This document shows positions 17,725 through 26,600 of a DNA stretch of 64,000 nucleotides, piece by piece (position 1 is the first letter of the stretch; every line of letters starts with the position of its first letter). Source of the stretch: Candidatus Zixiibacteriota bacterium (GTDB lineage Bacteria; Zixibacteria; MSB-5A5; UBA10806; 4484-95); contig JAAEQD010000062.1 of the NCBI GenBank assembly GCA_024231855.1, positions 104,565-168,564 on the forward strand, given 5' to 3'. The notes beneath the pieces were generated by a model, which worked only from the letters and a program-made list of their open reading frames with translations, had not been told where the DNA came from and did not search any database. A program made the position numbers and the translations under genes.

Positions 17725-17753
17725 TTGACACATTCATCCGTAAGTCCTATATA
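17725..17753 (+). promoter_or_regulatory. Sigma-70-type promoter for second Rrf2 gene
   Basis: TTGACA (17725-17730), 17-base spacer, TATATA (17748-17753), about 60 bases before the ATG at 17815. Near-consensus spacing and -35. Confidence 0.75.
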
Positions 17754-17814
17754 GATAGCCGAGAGATGGGAATTGAATGTCTATTTAGTTTTAACCTAAA
17801 AGGAGTGCCCAGCC

Positions 17815-18231
17815 ATGCTTTTATCTACCAGCGAAGATATCGCATTAAAAGCCATGATTTATATTTCCGCGAACTCGGGGAAAAGCAGATGCAGTATAAA
17901 CGAAATCGCCAGGAATGAAGCGGTTCCCAGAGAATACCTGGCCAAAATCCTGAAACGGCTCGTGCAAAGAAATCTCTTATCAAGCAAAAGAGGCGTATTT
18001 GGCGGGTATCAATTGATTAAGAATCGTGGTGACATATCTTTTTTGGATATTATAGAGGCGATTGATGGTGATTTCAGGGCTATGGTAAAACATGACCAAA
18101 AGCTGAAAATCGCTAACGGTAACCATCCCGCTTCTGAATTCTGGTCCGAAATGCATAAACAGATCAGCGAAAAGCTATCCAAAATGACCCTGGATAAAAT
18201 AGATTATAAAAAATTCTATCCTGATTCATAG
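17815..18231 (+). CDS. Rrf2-family transcriptional regulator, copy 2
   Basis: A 138-residue paralog of the regulator at 16133. Most of the winged helix is shared (LSTSEDIALKAMIYIS, SRCSINEI, YLAKILKRLVQ, SSKRGVFGGYQL, and a C-terminal KMTLDKIDYKKFYP). It too lacks the Cys triad that holds an Fe-S cluster in IscR-type members. ATG 17815 follows AAAAGGAG and has its own strong promoter. The two copies probably arose by local duplication and may bind similar sites; which genes they control is not visible beyond the DUF4097-like gene between them. Confidence 0.9.
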   Translation: MLLSTSEDIALKAMIYISANSGKSRCSINEIARNEAVPREYLAKILKRLVQRNLLSSKRGVFGGYQLIKNRGDISFLDIIEAIDGDFRAMVKHDQKLKIANGNHPASEFWSEMHKQISEKLSKMTLDKIDYKKFYPDS

Positions 18232-18448
18232 TAATCAGGGGGCTATTACTAATAAGCAAAAATATCTGTCCTATATTAGCTAACCCGGCGACGGAGTTTT
18301 ACCATGCTTCGAGATTAGTTTGTTTCCTGATTCGCGCATATACGCCGGATTTGGTCTGTGAAATCCAGGTCAAGATTTATATGGTTGGCAGTCAGCTAAA
18401 AATAATATAAGAATCAGTAACCCACTATACTGAATAATAATATTTGGC

Positions 18449-18477
18449 TTGACTAATGCTTTAACTATCATTATATA
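18449..18477 (+). promoter_or_regulatory. Sigma-70-type promoter in the 18232-18544 gap
   Basis: TTGACT (18449-18454), 17-base spacer, TATATA (18472-18477, overlapping TATAAT 18474-18479), about 68 bases before the beta-helix gene. The remaining part of this 313-bp gap shows no gene; a 7-bp inverted repeat (18229-18235/18245-18251) overlaps the preceding stop codon. Confidence 0.7.
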
Positions 18478-18544
18478 ATACTAGCTGCGGGGCGATCAAA
18501 CTTCACGAATAGAGTAGTTATATTATTTAAAAGATGGAGTAAGT

Positions 18545-21094
18545 ATGTGCAATAAGATTGTATCGGGAATAGCTCTAACAATAACCGCCATAGCCATTTT
18601 CTATACAGCTAGCGAAGCATCAATAATCAATATCCCCCAGGATTACGAGACAATTCAGGAGGGCATTTATGAGAGCTTAAACGGCGATACGGTGCTGGTT
18701 GCCGAGGGGCATTACTATGAACGCCTTAATTTCGTTGGTCGAAATATCCTCTTAACCAGCGAGTTCATGGTCGATGGCGATACTACGCACATACAAAACA
18801 CTATCATTGACGCTGACACATCGATACTTGGTATTCATGAAAACGGTAGTGTTGTCATGTTTGTCGCCGGCGAAGACTCATCCGCGATTCTGCAAGGTTT
18901 TACTCTTCAAAAAGGGATAGGCTCGACCCATCCGACCGTGGTACGAAATGGCGGAGCGATTTTTTGTCTTAATAGCTCAAGTCCCAAAATAACTAATAAC
19001 ATTATCAGCGAGAATTCAGCCGATGCTGGCGGGGGAATAAGCGTATTGTTGAATTCGAGTCCAATAATAGAAAATAATGTTATTCTCGCTAATGACGGGC
19101 ATGGCATATATATGCATGGCGCGTTTCCCATCATTACCGATAATACGATTAGCTATAATAACGCCGAATATGGCAGTGGTATTTTCATAAATACCTATTC
19201 CGATGCTACAATCACCGGTAATACTATTCATGATAATTATGGCGGGTTGTGGGGTGGCGGCATATACTGCCAGGGCGCCGACGCGGAAATCACCAATAAT
19301 ATCATATATGGCAATTCGGTAGTTGATTGGGGGGGAGGTATTTGTTGTGATGACGCCAGCCCGCAAATTGTCAATAATGTAATATACGGTAACACGGCAT
19401 ATTCCAGCGGCGGCGGAGTTTACTGTTTAAACGACGCCAATCCGACTATTGTAAATACCATTGTCTGGGCGAATAGCGCTCCTAATGTTGCTACCCGGTC
19501 CGGCGGTTATCCTGTTTTCTCCTATTCCATTATATGCGGCGGTTGGGAAGGCGAGAGGGATATCAATCCGGACCCGCTGTTCTTATCGGCATATGAATTT
19601 AACTTCAACGTCTGTGACCAATCACCCTGTATCGATGCCGGCCACCCCGACTTAACTGATCCAGATGGTTCCCGTTCTGATATCGGCATTTACTTTCCCG
19701 ATCACCCCGAATGCGATATCGGCAAATGTTTGTATATATCTACCTTTGGCAACGATACCACCGGCCATGGCTCGCCGCAAAATCCGTTCGGAAGCATACA
19801 GTACGGTATTGACGTGGCTTATTCAAGCGATACGATTATCGTCGAAAGCGGGACATATTCGGAGAATATCTGTGTAAATGCCAAAAGCGTTCATCTCACC
19901 TCGAATTATCTATTTTCCGGAGATACTCTCGATATCTATAGCACAATCATCGAGGGCGGAGCTGATTCCACTGTGGCGGTATTCCTTACTTGTGATCGCA
20001 ATACCATTTTTTCGGGATTTACTGTCAAAAATGGGAAAGGTTGGTTTGGTGGTGGAATATATACTAATTATTCAGATCTCATAATTAGCAATAACATCAT
20101 AGAAGAAAACGTTGGCGACGCTTGCGGTGGCGGTATCTGCTGCAACTTTGGCAGTACGGTGATCCGTAATAATTATATCCATGACAACACTTCTCCATCG
20201 GGCGGCGGAATACGATGTTATCACTCATCGGCTATCGATATTGATCGAAATATCATATCTGGTAATTACGCGCAGAGCGGCGGCGGACTCTATACCTCCA
20301 ATCTTGGCGACGGTTCCGTGATCAGAAATAACGTAATCAGCGGTAATTTGGCCTCCAATCAGGGCGGCGGCATGAAATCTTTCGGTCTCAGTTGCCTGAT
20401 TATTAACAACACCTTCAGTCGCAACAGGGGATTGTACGGTGGCGCGGTTTTCTGCCATTATTCTGATCTTGCCGTAACCAATTCGATTTTCTGGGCCGAT
20501 AGCGCGGCCTGGGAATCTCCGGAAATTTATGTGGATGATAACTCCTCGGCGGTCCTGACTTATTGCGATATTCAAGTCGACTGGCCGGGTGATAATAATA
20601 TATTCTCCAATCCTCGATTCCGTGATTCACAAAATGATGACTACCATCTCATGGCGGTTGAATATGGTTATCCATATGATTCTCCCTGTATCGATGCCGG
20701 CCATCCCGAAATACTAGATAGTATTCTCGATAGCCTATGGGGGCTGGGCACGACACTTGGCGATATCGGAGCCTACGGCGGCGGCGATTCGGTTCAGGTG
20801 GGAATTGTCAATCGGGAACCAGAAATTCCTAATCGATTCGCTATATCGCAGAATTATCCCAACCCATTCAATGCGGTCACGACTATCGGCTTCGCTATTC
20901 CAGAACCGCAACAGGTATCACTGAAGATATACGATGTCCTGGGCCGGGAGGTAGCGTCATTGTTGGACGATTACCTGCAAGCCGGCGATCACTCGGTTAC
21001 CTGGGATGCCGCGGATAAGGCTTCGAGTGTGTATTATTATAAGATTCAAACTTCCCGGCATAGTGATATTCAGAAGATGATACTTCTGAAATAG
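18545..21094 (+). CDS. Secreted beta-helix repeat protein with sorting domain
   Basis: An 849-residue exported protein with a signal peptide (about 1-25). Two right-handed parallel beta-helix blocks follow (about 30-375 and 395-760), each opening with a TIQEGI- or SIQYGID-type coil and dense in NNII, GGGI, GGGIYC and GNTI motifs, as in pectate-lyase-like or surface polysaccharide-binding folds. A DAGHP/GDIG segment typical of these proteins closes each block. The last 75 residues, from NYPNPFN to ILLK, form a T9SS-like sorting domain, so it is probably anchored on or released from the surface. No catalytic residues of a lyase could be assigned, so a structural or adhesive role is equally likely. 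Confidence 0.85.
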   Translation: MCNKIVSGIALTITAIAIFYTASEASIINIPQDYETIQEGIYESLNGDTVLVAEGHYYERLNFVGRNILLTSEFMVDGDTTHIQNTIIDADTSILGIHENGSVVMFVAGEDSSAILQGFTLQKGIGSTHPTVVRNGGAIFCLNSSSPKITNNIISENSADAGGGISVLLNSSPIIENNVILANDGHGIYMHGAFPIITDNTISYNNAEYGSGIFINTYSDATITGNTIHDNYGGLWGGGIYCQGADAEITNNIIYGNSVVDWGGGICCDDASPQIVNNVIYGNTAYSSGGGVYCLNDANPTIVNTIVWANSAPNVATRSGGYPVFSYSIICGGWEGERDINPDPLFLSAYEFNFNVCDQSPCIDAGHPDLTDPDGSRSDIGIYFPDHPECDIGKCLYISTFGNDTTGHGSPQNPFGSIQYGIDVAYSSDTIIVESGTYSENICVNAKSVHLTSNYLFSGDTLDIYSTIIEGGADSTVAVFLTCDRNTIFSGFTVKNGKGWFGGGIYTNYSDLIISNNIIEENVGDACGGGICCNFGSTVIRNNYIHDNTSPSGGGIRCYHSSAIDIDRNIISGNYAQSGGGLYTSNLGDGSVIRNNVISGNLASNQGGGMKSFGLSCLIINNTFSRNRGLYGGAVFCHYSDLAVTNSIFWADSAAWESPEIYVDDNSSAVLTYCDIQVDWPGDNNIFSNPRFRDSQNDDYHLMAVEYGYPYDSPCIDAGHPEILDSILDSLWGLGTTLGDIGAYGGGDSVQVGIVNREPEIPNRFAISQNYPNPFNAVTTIGFAIPEPQQVSLKIYDVLGREVASLLDDYLQAGDHSVTWDAADKASSVYYYKIQTSRHSDIQKMILLK

Positions 21095-21226
21095 CAATTG
21101 GCGGCATTCGTTCATCCCGATATATATACAGAATTTAGGGAACCTCTTAACTAATAAAAGTATTTATATATTGACATTGCCGAATAAATAGTTAACTTCA
21201 AAGGATACGAATTTTGGTTAATAATT

Positions 21227-22075
21227 ATGGATAAAGAAAAACTAACAGAAGAAAGATATTGGGATTCTCGCTATAAAAGAGCATCGGGGAAAGAGAGTTC
21301 CGCCTCCGGAAAATCTTTTAAGGCAAGGCTATTTGATCGATATTTCTCCAAAATTAAAAATGGCTATCCGTCCTACTTGCTTTTCAATGTTTTCTGTAAG
21401 AAATATTTCCCTGAAGACCAGCAGAAGATTATTGAAATAGGCAGCGCTCCGGGCAAAAACTTGGTGAACTTAAGCAAAATATTCGACTACATTCCCTATG
21501 GCGTTGAATACACCGAATCCGGCGTCGAGGCGAACCGCGAGCTATTTAAGAAAAACGGTCTCGACGAGGATAATATCATTTTAGCTGATTTTTTCGATGA
21601 GAAATTTCAGGCTGAATATAACGATCAATTCGATATTGTAATGTCTCTCGGCTTCATCGAACACTTCGAAGATCCTCGGGATGTTGTCGAAAAACATATA
21701 AACCTCATAAAACCGGGCGGCTATTTACTAGTGGCTATTCCCAATTTTAGAGGGATTAACTATCTGCTTTCATCATATTTCTGTAGACATACGCTTAAAG
21801 CGCATAATCTTGAAATAATGAAAAAGAAAAATTTCATATCTCTGTTCGACTCGGGTAAACTGGAGATTGTCAAAAGCCGGTTCTATGGGACTTTAAATTT
21901 CGGTCTAATTTACGGTTTAAATAAGTCACCCTTTAAGCTCAAGCTCATGTATCTATTCCTGTTTTTTCAGAAACTTTTTGATATCTTCTTTTATACTTTT
22001 TTCAGAAAGGGTGGAATAGATAGTTCGCTGTTTAGCCCATATCAAATGATGATTTGCCAAAAGATTACCAAGTAA
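21227..22075 (+). CDS. Class I SAM-dependent methyltransferase
   Basis: 282 residues with the methyltransferase motif I IIEIGSAPGKN (about 68-78), an acidic residue at the end of strand 2 (GVEYTE), motif II FDIVMSLGFIEHF and post-motif KPGGYLLVAIPNF. The C-terminal part is Lys/Phe-rich with a hydrophobic stretch near 240-260 that may touch the membrane. It opens the polysaccharide region but points the other way from it and ends convergent to the beta-helix gene at 22151. A substrate such as a sugar or polyprenyl-linked glycan is inferred only from the neighbourhood. Confidence 0.85.
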   Translation: MDKEKLTEERYWDSRYKRASGKESSASGKSFKARLFDRYFSKIKNGYPSYLLFNVFCKKYFPEDQQKIIEIGSAPGKNLVNLSKIFDYIPYGVEYTESGVEANRELFKKNGLDEDNIILADFFDEKFQAEYNDQFDIVMSLGFIEHFEDPRDVVEKHINLIKPGGYLLVAIPNFRGINYLLSSYFCRHTLKAHNLEIMKKKNFISLFDSGKLEIVKSRFYGTLNFGLIYGLNKSPFKLKLMYLFLFFQKLFDIFFYTFFRKGGIDSSLFSPYQMMICQKITK

Positions 22076-22150
22076 ATCGAATCTTTTTATAGCATTTACA
22101 ATTGTCGATTCCGGGATTTGACCGGGATTTCTGTATTATATGCGGTATAG

Positions 22151-25100
22151 TTAGCGAATAACCAGCACCTTGCCGGACGTGGAGCCGGAAGGAAAGCTGA
22201 TATTGTATAAATAAACGCCGGGCGCCAGGTTATTGCCGCCGGAGTTTTTAACATCCCAGGCCCAGTCATCAGGCCCGATATTGTCCTCACGTTTGATTAT
22301 TTCACCGGAAAGAGTCGATATGGTAATCTCGGAGTTTTCCAACAGATTGGTGAAAGTCACCATCGTATGGCCCTCCGATGCCCTGAATGGATTGGGATAG
22401 GGGTGAATATTCAGCATCGCCGAAAATGATAGTGCCGATGTCCAAAGCACGCCGTTGGAGCTAACCCGCCAATAATAGGTTTGACTGGCTTCAAGCGGAT
22501 CGGGTACTTGCCAGCCGGTAGTTACCCCCGATGATTTCCAGACTGGGCCGGATTCCGTGACGAAACTAAACTCGGCGTTATCGGCCACCTGAAAATAATA
22601 TTGATCGATATCCGGCAGGTTGTTCACCTCCAGATACGGCTGGCTGGAGTAAACAACGTCGCCGTTAAGCGGATAGGCGCAATCGGATGAGGCCAACGTC
22701 TGAGCTACGCCGGTGATAAGGTTGAAATGAATGGCCGGCGACCAGGCGCTCGAGTCGGAGTTGTCCATCGCCATCGCGCAGACACGCCAGAAATAGCTCA
22801 CGTCATGCGAAAGATCGGAGAACGTTGTCGAGGCGACCGTATCAGCCAGAAGGTCCAGCCCGATTATTGGATCGGGAAAATTATCCAACGAATCGAGCAC
22901 GAATTTATAATACAAGGGCGTGTACGAATCGACAACGTCGCTGGCTACCACAACAGAACTGGCCATCGAATCAATCTCGGTAACGAGCGGAATCGGTATC
23001 GCGATTCCGGCCGCGTAAGATTCCGGCGAATTCGATAGATCCGAAACATTGTCGAATTCATCATAAGTTTTAATGGCAACGTAATATGCCTCCCCTTCGG
23101 TTAAGCCATCAATCGTAAATTCCTGAGTCTGACCGGGGGAGGCCGGCGTAGGGGGGTCCGGGGCCGGATCGGCCCAGGACCAGTTGTATTCGGTTATCGA
23201 ATCCTCGGCATAGCGAATCTCGTAATGATCGGCTATGCCGATATCGTTGTCGTCGCCCGGCGCCGTCCAACTCAGAATTATCTCACCATGATTTTCACCG
23301 GGTATGGCATTGAGATCCTGAATCGTACCCGGTGGGATAATATCCGTATCGCAATTTCCAGCCACCGTATCGAGGCGCAAAGTCGCCGAAGCGGAGGCGC
23401 TGTTGACTGTGATAATCGTTTGCTTGGTTTCGCCGCTTCTATTGACCGTTACGGTGAAATCATTAAAATTGGTAGAATCCGGTCCGTCCTCGGCTTCATA
23501 ATGGTACGTGACCTCGCCCAGAACCTGTCCGATAGCGGAGGTTGTTCCTGTCAGCACCGTTCGTCCGTAATTGTTGGTCACCGTCACATCGGCGCCGATT
23601 ACCGGGCAATCGTTGTTACCCAGTACCAGTACATTCAGAGTACGCTGAAGCGCTATTGTTCGTTCGCCGCTGCCGCCGGCGAAATGGATATCGGTTTCGC
23701 TGGCACCGCCCAGGAATGAAATGTCACGGGCAATATTGCCGATCGAGTTCAGGTCGAATCCGATTCTAAAGGCGTACTGCTCTCTACCATAGGAATTGGA
23801 CGCGTACTCGATGATGTCGTCTTCTATTATCATCTTGTTGCATTCGCCCCAGTTGTCATAACCGCCGATTTGATGGCCATGCTCGACAGTTTTTATATGG
23901 TTGTTTCGCCAGATATTACCTCCGCCTTCCCAAGTATAGCCGTTATCATCTGTAATCGCGAATCTGGCGCCTCTGGCGCCCTCAAATGTACCATCCAACG
24001 CTTCAACTTCGATGTAGTTATTTTCATATACCAGGAAACTATCGGGATACCTGCCCGCCGCCCAGTCACAACCACTATCCCAGGCGGAAACGACATCAAC
24101 CGCCGTGCCATTGACACCGTAGGCTGGATTAGCCGTGTTGCCAACCTGGACTTTGAATATATTATCATGGATATTGACATGCTTATTGGCGTAACGAGAT
24201 TTGAAAGCTTTCGAATTCAGATCCCAATAATATTGATCATGCCCCCTGTGAATTACGATATCATTATTGTAAATCTCTACCGGGTTTGCCGCGGTGCCGC
24301 GCGAAATCTGCAACAGAACACCACCATCACAGCCGAGATACTCATCGCCGGCGCGGATGACGTTATCGTGAATCGTACTTCCCGCGTCAAGAATTTGAGC
24401 GATTATAGCGAACGCGTTAGCCGAGGAGTTACAAACTCCGCCGGATGGATAGGTGTAGAAATCATTCCGGGCGTCGACTGTGAGCGTGCAGTCATAAACA
24501 TGCGTCATACCCTGGATAATTATTCCCTGTCCGGGTGACTTGGTCAGATTGACGCCATGAATCTTGAAGTGGTAATCATCGCCACTTAACGATGTCAGGG
24601 AACTGTAAAGGCGCGCGGCCGCGCCGTCATACTGACATCTGCTGTTATAGCCCGTTACCTCACTTGTCCATCTACCGCCGTTGAATTCTACATTCCACGC
24701 ACCATAACCGCTTGATGGCCGTTCCACGCAGTGACCGTTTACACCTTTAACTATAACTTTCGTGTTCTCGAAATATAAATTGGAACCTCCGCTTAACCTA
24801 ATACCCATGTTTCCGCTTGCCGAACCGCTGGATGAACTATGAAGAATTGTGCCGCCGATAACCTTAATATTGGATGCATGATTGTAACCCGTACCGAAAA
24901 ACCGAAGGCCATAATTGCCGTTGCCGTTACCAGTACCGAACGATAATGTATCATTTCCCAGGTTCAATACGATATTGTGACCCGTGAATGAGATACCGTT
25001 GGTTGCCGATGATAGATTCGTGCCGGCCACGTAGAGCGTTTCGCTGTAATTGCTTCCCTGCTGGCTGGCCGTATAGGGAAGCGAAGTAATCGTATGACTT

Positions 25101-25201
25101 CCAGCATTCGCTTGTGAAGCTAACAATATAAATATTATAAGCATTGATCCGAAAAATGCTCCCGAACCCGCTATTTTACTTGATCCGCTTTTTATTGTCA
25201 T
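22151..25201 (-). CDS. Secreted beta-helix/FN3 surface protein with sorting domain
   Basis: A 1016-residue protein. Signal peptide (about 12-33), then a right-handed beta-helix of about 450 residues (NIVLNLGNDTLSFGTGN, HDNVIRAGDEYLGCDGG, NNDIVIHRGHDQYY, IWRNNHIKTVEHG), an Ig-like segment (about 520-620), and a fibronectin type III module (about 630-740: IQDLNAIPGENHGEIILSW and YVAIKTYDE). Two further FN3-like segments and a C-terminal sorting domain (PYPNPFRAS to VIR) follow. Its start overlaps the stop of the NodB-like gene upstream by 4 bp, so the two products are made together. Beta-helix proteins in such loci can be polysaccharide lyases, epimerases or structural; no active site was identified. 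Confidence 0.85.
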   Translation of the reverse strand: MTIKSGSSKIAGSGAFFGSMLIIFILLASQANAGSHTITSLPYTASQQGSNYSETLYVAGTNLSSATNGISFTGHNIVLNLGNDTLSFGTGNGNGNYGLRFFGTGYNHASNIKVIGGTILHSSSSGSASGNMGIRLSGGSNLYFENTKVIVKGVNGHCVERPSSGYGAWNVEFNGGRWTSEVTGYNSRCQYDGAAARLYSSLTSLSGDDYHFKIHGVNLTKSPGQGIIIQGMTHVYDCTLTVDARNDFYTYPSGGVCNSSANAFAIIAQILDAGSTIHDNVIRAGDEYLGCDGGVLLQISRGTAANPVEIYNNDIVIHRGHDQYYWDLNSKAFKSRYANKHVNIHDNIFKVQVGNTANPAYGVNGTAVDVVSAWDSGCDWAAGRYPDSFLVYENNYIEVEALDGTFEGARGARFAITDDNGYTWEGGGNIWRNNHIKTVEHGHQIGGYDNWGECNKMIIEDDIIEYASNSYGREQYAFRIGFDLNSIGNIARDISFLGGASETDIHFAGGSGERTIALQRTLNVLVLGNNDCPVIGADVTVTNNYGRTVLTGTTSAIGQVLGEVTYHYEAEDGPDSTNFNDFTVTVNRSGETKQTIITVNSASASATLRLDTVAGNCDTDIIPPGTIQDLNAIPGENHGEIILSWTAPGDDNDIGIADHYEIRYAEDSITEYNWSWADPAPDPPTPASPGQTQEFTIDGLTEGEAYYVAIKTYDEFDNVSDLSNSPESYAAGIAIPIPLVTEIDSMASSVVVASDVVDSYTPLYYKFVLDSLDNFPDPIIGLDLLADTVASTTFSDLSHDVSYFWRVCAMAMDNSDSSAWSPAIHFNLITGVAQTLASSDCAYPLNGDVVYSSQPYLEVNNLPDIDQYYFQVADNAEFSFVTESGPVWKSSGVTTGWQVPDPLEASQTYYWRVSSNGVLWTSALSFSAMLNIHPYPNPFRASEGHTMVTFTNLLENSEITISTLSGEIIKREDNIGPDDWAWDVKNSGGNNLAPGVYLYNISFPSGSTSGKVLVIR

Positions 25202-26385
25202 TGTGATCTCCCCTGTTGTGGAGTTAATTTAGTAAAAATGTACGGTTTTAATATGTAATCCCGATAATCGTCAGGATTACCGTTTAGCCCTCCCTCAGCT
25301 GCTTTTACAACATTATATGTCTCTCGAGCAGTCATATAATGTAATCGGTATTTGTTATTATTTTTATACTTTTTTTCTACAGAAGTCAACATTTCGTCCA
25401 TTGCCGATCCCAGATTGGCCTCAAGAGCATTATATTTTTTCGCGGCACCATGAGTGAAACTTTTCACGAAAACCCAATTCGGGCGGTCTACAACGCCTAC
25501 ATTTGCCCTAAACCAGAGATCGAATCTCTCCGGGCTTGGCAGCATATCGGCGTAAATATCACCATCATCGATAGTTGGATGAGTCTTAAATCGCCAATCG
25601 CGCCAGTTAATCATCTGGGAGCCTTGAAATATCATTAATTGATCATCCGGTAACTCGAGTCCCACCCGGCTTTGAATACCGGAATCATAAGATTTCGGTA
25701 GAAATGGATTGTCTTTTGCGTAATGTATTTTGTTTATAATCGATGGTTGGGATGTGTGCTGCAGCGACGGAAACGTACAATCACTGAAACATCCCAATTC
25801 CAGTAAAATCGTCAACTCGTTGTTGACGCCGCAGTAGTTTATACCGTTGTCATCACGAGAGTTATCTAACGCCCAATTACCGTGGATAAATGAAAAATGA
25901 ATCTCCCCATCCGGCGATATTAAAGCCCCATGGGCTTGCAGCGAATCGATACCGTCACTGAGAAGCATGCGCAATGACTCCGATGTGTCATCCTGGTGAT
26001 GAAGATGTACTTCTATTTCGCCATAACCTTCAGAGCATAGCCCAACCAGACTGTCAACTTCGAACGCTCGAAAAGATTCGATAGGGTAATAGAAAGTATG
26101 TTGAACTTTCACTCCATCCGAATCGATATGTTTATCGGCTAAAGCCCTATAATCGGTCATCCACCTGTTGACCGTTTCCACATTGCCGCCGGGCTCCCAA
26201 TGGTCAACGGCGACGTAGATTACATCGGTGATACCCTCGTTCTCAACGAAAGTAGGGGAATTGAAAACATAATCGGAAAGCCAGATATGATAGTTACTTT
26301 TATAGATCTTATAGGCAACGCCGGCCGTTCCAACCAACGCCAGGATAACTATCGCGCTTATTATGTATTTCCAGAATCTGTTCAT
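25198..26385 (-). CDS. Membrane-anchored NodB/polysaccharide deacetylase-like protein
   Basis: The ATG at 26385 (after AAGGAAAAAG) is preferred over a TTG at 26403; this gives 395 residues. An N-terminal membrane anchor spans about 5-25. The body has features reminiscent of NodB-type deacetylases: VAVDHWEPGG, where the Asp could be catalytic, and EIEVHLHHQDD, an HxHH metal-site-like motif; FIHGNWALDNS lies further on. Canonical NodB motif order is not clear, so I call it deacetylase-like rather than a deacetylase. It is coupled by a 4-bp overlap to the beta-helix protein downstream, which suggests joint action on the same surface glycan. Confidence 0.6.
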   Translation of the reverse strand: MNRFWKYIISAIVILALVGTAGVAYKIYKSNYHIWLSDYVFNSPTFVENEGITDVIYVAVDHWEPGGNVETVNRWMTDYRALADKHIDSDGVKVQHTFYYPIESFRAFEVDSLVGLCSEGYGEIEVHLHHQDDTSESLRMLLSDGIDSLQAHGALISPDGEIHFSFIHGNWALDNSRDDNGINYCGVNNELTILLELGCFSDCTFPSLQHTSQPSIINKIHYAKDNPFLPKSYDSGIQSRVGLELPDDQLMIFQGSQMINWRDWRFKTHPTIDDGDIYADMLPSPERFDLWFRANVGVVDRPNWVFVKSFTHGAAKKYNALEANLGSAMDEMLTSVEKKYKNNNKYRLHYMTARETYNVVKAAEGGLNGNPDDYRDYILKPYIFTKLTPQQGRSQ

Positions 26386-26600
26386 CTTTTTCCTTAAACC
26401 CAAATTTTATCGACGAATATATATTTTATCAAAAATAATGCCATCGACACAAGTATTTATTTTTACTTAAGTCCAACTAAGTGTTTAACTTATAAATTAA
26501 AGGATTTGTTCGGAATGATCAAAAAATGTTCAATAAATATTAAATGTTCATTTCCAGTGCAATCCCGCCTTATTATTATAACTCTTTCAACAGGTTATGG

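Noticed and set aside
17706..17918. 70-codon frame ahead of the second Rrf2 gene
   Set aside because: Its first part lies over the promoter and it overlaps the Rrf2 start in another frame; the AAGGAG site serves 17815.
18229..18251. Hairpin TAGTAAT/ATTACTA at the end of the second Rrf2 gene
   Set aside because: Overlaps the stop codon and has no T-run; not called as a terminator.
23870..24538. 222-codon frame on the plus strand
   Set aside because: Antisense to the beta-helix gene; rich in Ile and Val as mirror of Asn/Asp codons, no family features.
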